A stretch of DNA of 8,037 nucleotides, taken from positions 1 through 8,037 of the forward strand of contig JACVRP010000161.1 in the NCBI GenBank assembly GCA_014534385.1, in the 5' to 3' direction. The notes under the pieces are model-generated. The model did not search any database, was not told the DNA's origin, and worked only from the letters and a program-made list of their open reading frames with translations. Positions 1-5,169 of this stretch are shown here, piece by piece. Both the position numbers and the translations under genes were made by a program. The number at the start of each line of letters is the position of its first letter. The first letter of the stretch is position 1. The stretch is from Cyanobacteria bacterium Co-bin13. GTDB lineage: Bacteria > Cyanobacteriota > Cyanobacteriia > Phormidesmidales > Phormidesmidaceae.

Positions 1-186
1 CATGACGTAATACAGCACCCGATTGAAGCTGAAGGTGACCTGGAGGTCATCAATGCCGTTGCGGATCAGCAGCGGAATCCAGACACCCACGATGTTGACA
101 ATGAAGAGGGCGAAAATACCTAGGCCCGCAATGGACCAGTGAGGCCGCAGGTAGGTGCCCAGTTTTTGCAGTTGCGATCGCGCCAT
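1..186 (-). CDS. ABC transporter transmembrane/ATP-binding protein, N-terminal fragment
   Basis: Only the first 62 codons lie in the window; the gene runs off the left edge. The start is the ATG at 186-184. After a short basic amphipathic stretch (MARSQLQKLGTYLRPHW) comes a hydrophobic helix at about residues 18-40 (IAGLGIFALFIVNIVGVWIP) and then LLIRNGIDDL. The pattern 'LRPHW...hydrophobic helix...IPxLIRxxIDDL' is the usual beginning of half-size type I ABC exporters (MsbA/MdlB-like), where it forms the elbow helix and the first membrane helix. The nucleotide-binding domain would be outside the window and cannot be checked, so the substrate is unknown. No good Shine-Dalgarno precedes the ATG. 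A 120-bp gap separates it from the YdcF-like gene upstream, so it may be transcribed separately. An isolated ABC permease subunit is the alternative. Confidence 0.75.
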   Translation of the reverse strand, partial: MARSQLQKLGTYLRPHWSIAGLGIFALFIVNIVGVWIPLLIRNGIDDLQVTFSFNRVLYYVM

Positions 187-306
187 AGTTTCCGACTTGT
201 CTGCTCTCTTATCCTAGACGAATTCGAAAAACAGTCTAAAAGAGCACACATGCAGCTAGCATCGACCCGCCGCCGGAGAGCCTCAATAGCCAACGTCGGA
301 GTCAAT

Positions 307-1428
307 CTAAGGGGCTACTGGAGGCTGGACGGTTTCAACAATCTGATCCCACTGCACATTGAAGGGAGGCAGCCAGCCTCTCAAGAAATAGTAGATGGAG
401 GTGAGCAGCTCCTCCCAATAGCGAGTGGTTAGCCGCAGCGCTTCTACATTAGGCACCAGATCCGATAGGCGGGCTAGGGTATCTCCAGGCGCTGGCGCAT
501 TTAGGCCAAAAAGGTCGGTGGGCCAGGCCACTACCTGTAGGCCCTGCTGCTCAAGGGTCAAAGCCGAGCGCCGCATGGTTAGAGCCGGGGCTACCAGCGC
601 TACCCGAGTGGCCTCTCGATTGGGTACGTTCTCCCGATAAAGGCCACGCTCCTGCAGGAAGGCCCTCAAATCTACAGCTGCCCGATACATGTCCATGCCG
701 GTCGGCTGTATGCGAATAACCTCAGCGGGTACGCCTCTACTGGTCAGAAGCTGCACAACTAGCTGGTCCCTCGCCTGCCTCTCAGGCTCAGTGCCAACTA
801 CAGAGCCTGAGGTTACGACCACAAAGGGATCGGCCCCCTGAGATCGTAGGGTGCCATAGAGGTCGGCAGTACTGTTTAATCGGGCGATCAGAGCGGGATC
901 CAGCTGAGTATCCGCATCAACCTGACTGGGAAAAGCCCCCGCCGTGGCTCGTCCGTCTACGCTGTCGCTTGCCACAAGAATGGCTGAAACCAGGGAAAAA
1001 GGGACGGGGTCTATGGTTGGGCAAATATCGGCACACAGCGCGCGCTGATTGGCAAAAGCGCGGGCAATCGCCTGCTCAGACTGGTTCGCCAGACTCCGGG
1101 CAATCAGGGGAATGCTGCTGAGCAGCAGAATTAAAAGCGCAATGAGCACCTGCCGCCCATTGACATTTTTGAGGCCCTTGCCCCCTAGGGAAAACAGCAG
1201 CAGCAGGATCGATGCCCCCAAGGGGGTCAGCGGCAGGGAGAGCACCTGCCAAATAGCCCCAATAGTCTGATCATTGGGCTCGATGAAAGAGAGCACAATG
1301 AGCGCCAGAATAATGGCCCCGCCAAACCAGGTAAGAAAAGGACGGGGGATAAACCGGAGCAGCACCCAGTAGATGAGAAGACCAACGGCTGCCCAGATGA
1401 GAAGTCGCGTCAGCAGGACGAGTAACAT
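307..1428 (-). CDS. YdcF/DUF218 family membrane protein, divergent
   Basis: 373 residues, ATG at 1428. Four hydrophobic segments fill the N-terminal third (about 2-22, 33-50, 66-82, 93-112), then a soluble domain at about 145-320, and a weakly hydrophobic C-terminus (about 341-353). The soluble part follows the order of DUF218 (YdcF/SanA/ElyC): a strand beginning SAILVASD, an LYGTLRSQGADPFVVVTSG block (190-208), acidic EPERQARDQLVVQLL (214-228), RGVPAEVIRI (231-240), then RVALVAPALTMRRS (275-288) and GLQVVAWPTD (296-305). Family members such as E. coli ElyC and SanA are linked to envelope integrity; the biochemical activity is poorly defined. The usual signature residues have drifted: the opening LGGG is VASD, the NTxEN segment is GMDMYRA, and the HMPRA histidine is a threonine. 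A stand-alone gene is likely, because a large hairpin lies upstream at 1595-1623. Membership is fairly sure; function is not. Confidence 0.75.
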   Translation of the reverse strand: MLLVLLTRLLIWAAVGLLIYWVLLRFIPRPFLTWFGGAIILALIVLSFIEPNDQTIGAIWQVLSLPLTPLGASILLLLFSLGGKGLKNVNGRQVLIALLILLLSSIPLIARSLANQSEQAIARAFANQRALCADICPTIDPVPFSLVSAILVASDSVDGRATAGAFPSQVDADTQLDPALIARLNSTADLYGTLRSQGADPFVVVTSGSVVGTEPERQARDQLVVQLLTSRGVPAEVIRIQPTGMDMYRAAVDLRAFLQERGLYRENVPNREATRVALVAPALTMRRSALTLEQQGLQVVAWPTDLFGLNAPAPGDTLARLSDLVPNVEALRLTTRYWEELLTSIYYFLRGWLPPFNVQWDQIVETVQPPVAP

Positions 1429-1594
1429 GATTGCCTGAAATCCCGCAGGAATATGGATTCCATACAGCTATCTAAAGCTGCAATGCCTCCATGATGATAC
1501 AGACGATCCGTCAAAATGGCGCAAATTCGCTGTTTAAGATTACGGCAGTTTCACTAATGTGGATTTCAGGGGATAAAGATGGCACTTTAAACGG

Positions 1595-1623
1595 CCAGAG
1601 GCGCATGTTACATGCGCCTCTGG
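1595..1623 (-). terminator. Perfect 13-bp hairpin downstream of the 133-aa gene
   Basis: CCAGAGGCGCATG (1595-1607) and its exact reverse complement (1611-1623) flank a 3-nt loop. The hairpin sits 54 nt past the stop of the leftward gene at 1678. Read leftward, only a short TTT (CCGTTTAAAG) follows, so it is a poor classical intrinsic terminator. It may still end or protect that transcript, since cyanobacteria generally lack Rho. No T-run follows in the plus direction either. Confidence 0.5.
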
Positions 1624-1677
1624 TAGCCTAGGGGCTCTTTAAAGGCTGCCATCGTGGAACGTGGAGCCGTAAAACAA

Positions 1678-2079
1678 TTAATGGCCTAGCCGATTCTCTT
1701 CAATCCAGAAAACTACTTCGTTTTCTGACTCGGCATAAAGCGTCTTACCGGTGCGGGGGTCGAAAACGTACCACCAGGGTTGACCCACCTCATCCTGCAC
1801 CTGTTCTACCTGGAGCTGGGACTGGTTGGCTAGAGCTGTTTTCAGGTTGGACCAGGACTGGCGCAGGCGCTGAAGCGGGGAAATCTTTAAGGGCCGGGTC
1901 CAGTCTGCTTCGATCTGGCGCTTTTCTTGCTCTAGCAGCGCCACCAGAAATTCGTTGGGCTGGGACTTTGCGATCGCAATACGACGATTCAGGTTAGACA
2001 GCAAATTGGTTCGATGTTGTTCAAAGGCTTCTCGTTCAGACGCCTGAGTACGCGCAGCTCCAACCACACTACTCAGCAT
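1678..2079 (-). CDS. Conserved hypothetical protein, 133 aa, with WWYVFDPRTGKTLYAE-type C-terminal motif
   Basis: 133 residues, ATG at 2079, with AAGGAG 8 nt upstream, which fixes the start. No signal peptide or membrane helix is seen, so it is probably cytosolic. The N-terminal half (about 12-60) is charged and helical in character (SEREAFEQHRTNLLSNL, then LVALLEQEKRQIEADW) and may form a coiled coil. A middle segment, LQRLRQSWSNLKTALANQS (69-87), is also helix-like. The C-terminus, from WWYVFDPRTGKTLYAESENE (102-121) to the end, is the conserved-looking part: two aromatic strands around a DPRTGK turn, then an acidic helix. I recall similar C-termini in cyanobacterial proteins of unknown function but cannot name a family. 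It is likely monocistronic, lying between two terminator-like hairpins. The high charge and good ribosome binding site suggest a genuine expressed protein. No function is proposed. Confidence 0.8.
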   Translation of the reverse strand: MLSSVVGAARTQASEREAFEQHRTNLLSNLNRRIAIAKSQPNEFLVALLEQEKRQIEADWTRPLKISPLQRLRQSWSNLKTALANQSQLQVEQVQDEVGQPWWYVFDPRTGKTLYAESENEVVFWIEENRLGH

Positions 2080-2087
2080 GATGATTT

Positions 2088-2093
2088 CTCCTT
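2088..2093 (-). promoter_or_regulatory. Ribosome binding site of the 133-aa gene
   Basis: AAGGAG on the minus strand, 8 nt before the ATG at 2079. It is the strongest correctly spaced Shine-Dalgarno in the window and decides the start. Confidence 0.85.
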
Positions 2094-2105
2094 AAACGAT
2101 TTGAT

Positions 2106-2113
2106 TCACCTCC
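2106..2113 (-). promoter_or_regulatory. Second, distant anti-SD match (GGAGGTGA)
   Basis: GGAGGTGA on the minus strand is complementary over eight bases to the 3' end of 16S rRNA, but lies 26 nt before the ATG at 2079, too far to drive that start directly. The GTG inside it opens only a five-codon frame ending in TAA. It may be a ribosome standby site or chance. Confidence 0.4.
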
Positions 2114-2259
2114 AATTTAATCAGTTTCTGTATATTTAGCTACTATCTTGAGGTTTTTATGTCAAGAACTCCTGGCATTGTCAGAATTTCGGGCGTTTGT
2201 ATCCATCCACTTGGACCTAGCTATAGACAGGCTCTGGGGCTGTGCCTAGGACAAAACAA

Positions 2260-2288
2260 AGAGCGGTGCAGGAAATCTGCACCGCTCT
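2260..2288 (-). terminator. Rho-independent-type terminator of the DUF1517 gene
   Basis: Read leftward, AGAGCGGTGCAG pairs over 12 bp with CTGCACCGCTCT around a 5-nt loop, and the stem is followed at once by TTTGTTTTGT. It begins 30 nt past the stop codon at 2319. The GC-rich stem, short loop and U-rich tail are the standard layout for a leftward intrinsic terminator. Confidence 0.87.
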
Positions 2289-2318
2289 ATCGTGATTAAC
2301 CTATACGGGCTGCAACCG

Positions 2319-3275
2319 TTAGACTAGCTGCAGTTCAGGGTACTCGGCGATCAGCTCATCTGCCGTCAGGGTTTCACCCGACTGCTGTGGCGTCCAGAGG
2401 ACTTCAACCGCCAGCAAGCGCTCACTGGAAACAGCCCCAATCTGGCTTAATGCCCGGCGCAGATCCTGCTCACTGTGGATAGTTGGCAGATCAAGTTTAC
2501 CTTGAACCCCCACTACTACCGTGGCCACAATGTATTCCCCAGGCTGTTGGTCAGCGCTACCCGGCAGGGCAGCTACGGGGTCTGCCTGCTGCAGTCGATT
2601 GTTGATATTGGTCAGCGTCTCGCCTGTAAACTTACTGCGCTCGGCCAGCGCCAGCCGGTTAAACTCCTGCTCAGCAGACAGTAAGCGGGTTTGCTTATCG
2701 TCAGTAGCGGCATAGGCCCAGTAATCGGGGTGGCGCAGCAGAGACAGCGTTGTTTCCTGCAGCAGCTGGGCTAAACCCTCGTCAGAGGAAGTATTGGCTG
2801 TACGGGCAATGCGATTAAGGTCTTCCTGCAGGCTGCGGGCTTCGGCCAGTAGACCGACCTGAAGCTTAGCAACAGAGACAAGAGGATTGGACTGGGAGCC
2901 GTAGCCGGATTCGTATTCTTCTGTCTCAGTCGAGACACCCTGGAAGCTACGAACCAGGAAGTTGGCAATTGCCAGGAAAATCAGGATCGAGAATAGCCCG
3001 CCGAAGCCACCACCAATGCCAAAAATCGGCATGATGAAGGGGAAGCCGAAGCCTCCACCTGGATAATACCCACCACCTGCTGGTCCCCGGTAGGTCCGGG
3101 TGGGTGGAGCGTAGGTCCGACTCGGGGCCCGGAAACTACCGCCTCCCATCCGTCCTCCAGCCCGGGCGGCCAAAGCACCATCTGCCTGACCCAAAATCAG
3201 GGTCAACATCAGGCCAACTACGACCAGGGACTTCAAGAAGGGCTTGAATCGTTGGAAAAGTTTTTGAGCCATCAT
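2319..3275 (-). CDS. DUF1517 family membrane protein
   Basis: 318 residues. Two ATGs in tandem (3275, 3272) are possible starts, without a clear Shine-Dalgarno. A basic n-region (KLFQRFKPFLKS) and hydrophobic core (about 16-29) lead to GALA at 33-36, so a cleavable signal peptide or a first membrane anchor is likely. A Gly/Arg/Tyr/Pro-rich segment follows (39-92; ARAGGRMGGGSFRAPSRTY, then RTYRGPAGGGYYPGGG), then one membrane helix at about 93-109 (LFSILIFLAIANFLVRS) and a 200-residue soluble domain ending in ELIAEYPELQ. This order matches DUF1517, found in cyanobacteria and plastid-bearing eukaryotes; the molecular function is unknown to me. The soluble domain holds helical segments (135-230) and a strand-rich end (YIVATVVVGVQGK, 248-260; RLLAVEVLWTP, 286-296). 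The gene appears monocistronic, with its own terminator. Low-complexity glycine coding is normal for this family rather than a sign of transfer. Confidence 0.88.
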   Translation of the reverse strand: MMAQKLFQRFKPFLKSLVVVGLMLTLILGQADGALAARAGGRMGGGSFRAPSRTYAPPTRTYRGPAGGGYYPGGGFGFPFIMPIFGIGGGFGGLFSILIFLAIANFLVRSFQGVSTETEEYESGYGSQSNPLVSVAKLQVGLLAEARSLQEDLNRIARTANTSSDEGLAQLLQETTLSLLRHPDYWAYAATDDKQTRLLSAEQEFNRLALAERSKFTGETLTNINNRLQQADPVAALPGSADQQPGEYIVATVVVGVQGKLDLPTIHSEQDLRRALSQIGAVSSERLLAVEVLWTPQQSGETLTADELIAEYPELQLV

Positions 3276-3529
3276 CGTTCAAACACGCAATCGAAGGGGC
3301 GGCATAAGGATGTCTTGGAATGGGGCGAATAGGTGTCAGAACGCCTAACTGCCAAGTGTCTGATGCCTGACCCGATTCCCTGCTGTAGATTGTCTCTCAC
3401 GCACGCAAGAGGTGCAAACAGCGTAAAGACAGATAACCCTTTTCACTTCTTTACTTTAGCGTCTGTCCTAGGTCCTGCCGAGGGGGATTTCGCGCCCTTT
3501 GGGGTGAATGACCGTACCTCACCCTAAGG

Positions 3530-3760
3530 CTAACCGCCGCCCACAATAGTCACAATTTCCAGGCGATCGCCCTCCTGCAAGCAGGTGTGATCCCAGTACT
3601 GGCGGTGCAGAATTTCACCGTTGTATTCCACGGCAACTAGCCGAGGATTGAGGCCTAGCTGCTGTAAAAAAGTGGGCAGCTGAGTCTGGGGCGCACAGGA
3701 GCGGGTTTCGCCGTTGACCTGGAGCTGAACTTGGGGCTGGGAGGGCATCGATTGCATCAT
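3530..3760 (-). CDS. thiS: Sulfur carrier protein ThiS
   Basis: A 71-79 residue beta-grasp protein ending in VTIVGGG directly before the TAG. The C-terminal Gly-Gly is the ThiS hallmark: it is adenylated by ThiF and converted to a thiocarboxylate that donates sulfur to ThiG for the thiazole ring. Family features seen are VQLQVNGETR near the start, PTFLQQLGLNPRLVAVEYNG in the middle (NPRxVAVExNG is typical), and LQEGDRLEIVTIVGGG at the end. The start is uncertain: a TTG at 3769 overlaps the thiE stop by four bases (TTGA); ATGs follow at 3760, 3757 and 3748. I use 3760 (76 residues), though 3748 (72 residues) is closest to the usual ThiS length. No good Shine-Dalgarno is present, so translation is probably coupled to thiE. 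ThiG and ThiF are not in the window. Confidence 0.93.
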   Translation of the reverse strand: MMQSMPSQPQVQLQVNGETRSCAPQTQLPTFLQQLGLNPRLVAVEYNGEILHRQYWDHTCLQEGDRLEIVTIVGGG

Positions 3761-3765
3761 GGCTG

Positions 3766-4902
3766 TCAAGAGGCACGGGCAGCCCGTAGAGTCTGCAGGT
3801 GGTTAAGCTGGGCAACGAAGAACTGGGAAATCAGGGTGGGGTTGTCAGCCTGCATGATGGCTCGCACCACTGCTACCCGCTCGGCCCCTGCCTGAATCAC
3901 TTCAGCCAGATTGTCGGGGTTAATGCTGCCAATGGCAAACCAGGGAATCGGGGCATGCTCGGCAGCGTAGCGCACGTAGTCTAGACCTGCTGCCGGTTTA
4001 CCCGGCTTCGTGGGGGTGGCATAGACAGGCCCTACCCCAATGTAGTCAGCCCCTTCTTCAATGGCCCGAGCCATTTCATCGGGGTTGGTGGTGGAGCGGC
4101 CTAGAATGCGCTGGCTGCCTAGAAGCTGACGGGCAACCGCAATAGGCATATCCTGCTGGCCCAGGTGCACCCCGTCGGCATCGATGGCTAGCGCCAGGTC
4201 AACCCGGTCGTTGATGATCAGCAGAGCACTGTAGCGATGGCACAGTTCTTTCAGTCGCCGAGCATTTTCCAGACGAATGCTGTCGTCGGTGTCTTTGTCC
4301 CGGTACTGCACGATGGAAACGCCGCCCTGCAAAGCCGCTTCAACTGCCCAGAAGAGGTTTTCGCCGGGGGTAGTGACCAGGTAGGTGTGCGATCGCATTA
4401 ACTGCTGAAAGCGGTGATGGCCCAACAGCGCACTCTCCAAGCTGTAGACCTGATAGCGCATATCTTTACAGACTGCAGCAAACTCAACTTTATAAAGCTT
4501 GCCGTATTCCTCCAGCACCCGCAGTGCCTCCTGCACTCGGCAAAGGTTTGCCTGTAAAACGGCGGTCAAACTGCTGCGTTCGGCTTCCTGTGGATGGGTC
4601 AGGTGGGTTCCCAGGTCTCCGGGCGTGTCTCTAGCAAGGCGAATCTGCGGCGTATGCCAATGGGCCAGCGTCTGGCGCAGGTGCTTGATCTGCTCTGTCA
4701 TGGCGCTGTGATTCAGGCCGAACCGGCACCACTCCTCAACAATGCGCAGCCCTTCTCGGGCCCGATCCAGGTTGGCATCAAGGATGCGAAAAACGGCCAA
4801 CTCCGTAAACTGGACCGGCTCACCCAACCCCCGCTCAAAATACCGTTCCTGCATAGCTGTAGGGATGCCGTAGGGATAAGGACATGTTTGCACCCTCAAC
4901 AT
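3766..4902 (-). CDS. thiE: ThiD2-ThiE fusion: HMP-phosphate kinase-like domain plus thiamine-phosphate synthase
   Basis: 378 residues. The C-terminal part (about 170-365) is ThiE, a TIM barrel joining HMP-PP and thiazole phosphate to thiamine phosphate. Its motifs are QYRDKD (199-204), INDRVDLAL (230-238), DGVHLGQQD (243-251), GVGPVYATPTKP (289-300), AIGSIN (323-328) and VAVVRAI (343-349). The usual AIGGI phosphate-loop motif here reads AIGSI. The N-terminal part (about 37-160) matches the ThiD2 domain commonly fused to ThiE in cyanobacteria and reported as a dedicated HMP-phosphate kinase. It shows two similar helices, ANLDRAREGLRIVEEWCRF (43-61) and ANLCRVQEALRVLEEYGKL (118-136). The first about 36 residues resemble nothing I know. 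The start could be the ATG at 4902, which has no spaced Shine-Dalgarno, or the ATG at 4854 (M17). thiS follows within a few bases. No TPP riboswitch is visible upstream. Confidence 0.93.
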   Translation of the reverse strand: MLRVQTCPYPYGIPTAMQERYFERGLGEPVQFTELAVFRILDANLDRAREGLRIVEEWCRFGLNHSAMTEQIKHLRQTLAHWHTPQIRLARDTPGDLGTHLTHPQEAERSSLTAVLQANLCRVQEALRVLEEYGKLYKVEFAAVCKDMRYQVYSLESALLGHHRFQQLMRSHTYLVTTPGENLFWAVEAALQGGVSIVQYRDKDTDDSIRLENARRLKELCHRYSALLIINDRVDLALAIDADGVHLGQQDMPIAVARQLLGSQRILGRSTTNPDEMARAIEEGADYIGVGPVYATPTKPGKPAAGLDYVRYAAEHAPIPWFAIGSINPDNLAEVIQAGAERVAVVRAIMQADNPTLISQFFVAQLNHLQTLRAARAS

Positions 4903-5022
4903 CCTATCAGGTCAGGCCGGTAGGCGAGTTCTGGTCAAAAATTCCTGGATGCCCTATCCTTAGCCAAGATTTCTGAGACAGCGTCTTGAGGCAGCTCAAC
5001 TGGCCCTACGGAAAGTTCTTCT

Positions 5023-5040
5023 GTTAACTTTCTTTAACCT
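5023..5040 (+). promoter_or_regulatory. Direct repeat GTTAACTT-TC-TTTAACCT, possible response-regulator site
   Basis: Two octamers with the TTAA cores 10 bp apart lie 130 nt upstream of the DUF1565 start. By sequence they resemble the cyanobacterial Pho box (PyTTAAPyPyW; 7/8 and 8/8 matches), but that repeats every 11 bp. The 8-2-8 spacing fits the RpaB HLR1 box, whose TTACA core is not present. A looser copy, CTTAACTC, lies at 5081-5088. It could regulate either divergent gene, or be chance in an A/T-rich patch. Confidence 0.25.
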
Positions 5041-5099
5041 GTGTCTCCCTAGACCCAGACCTGAGCTATCACTTGGGCGTCTTAACTCAATTGCTCCAG

Positions 5100-5166
5100 C
5101 CTCACAACGCCAACTCCACCCCGTCAACCTCACACCGCCAACCTCACACCTGCCAACCCACAACGG
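5100..5166 (+). repeat. C/A-rich 14-nt tandem repeat in the leader of the DUF1565 gene
   Basis: Units are CCTCACAACGCCAA (5100-5113), CTCCACCCCGTCAA (5114-5127), CCTCACACCGCCAA (5128-5141), CCTCACACCTGCCAA (5142-5156, one base longer) and a partial CCCACAACGG (5157-5166). The array ends 3 nt before the ATG at 5170. It is almost free of G on the plus strand, leaves no Shine-Dalgarno, and the 14-nt period does not keep a reading frame, so it is not coding. The leader RNA should be largely unstructured. Confidence 0.8.
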
Positions 5167-5169
5167 CTT

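Noticed and set aside
1494..1530. Promoter for the YdcF-like gene (TATCAT at 1499-1494, minus strand)
   Set aside because: The -10 is reasonable (5/6), but the only -35-like box, TTGCGC, is weak and 19 nt away.
2129..2165. Sigma-70 promoter for the 133-aa gene (minus strand TTGACA at 2165-2160, TATACA at 2134-2129)
   Set aside because: Both boxes look good singly, but the spacer is 25 nt. At a 17-18 nt spacing the -10 would be TAGCTA or AGCTAA, a poor match.
3497..3529. Hairpin just after thiS (GGGGTGA...TCACCCT with wobble pairs)
   Set aside because: Only six clean base pairs around an 11-nt loop and no T-run in the leftward direction; not convincing as the thi operon terminator.
4903..5000. 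Possible TPP riboswitch upstream of thiE (minus strand has CTGACCTGATAGG, resembling the ACCTGAT part; the plus strand has CTGAGA at 4973)
   Set aside because: The CTGAGA element is on the opposite strand from the ACCTGAT-like piece. Neither strand has both halves in order, and the conserved GGATAATGCCAGCGTAGGGA-type 3' part is missing.
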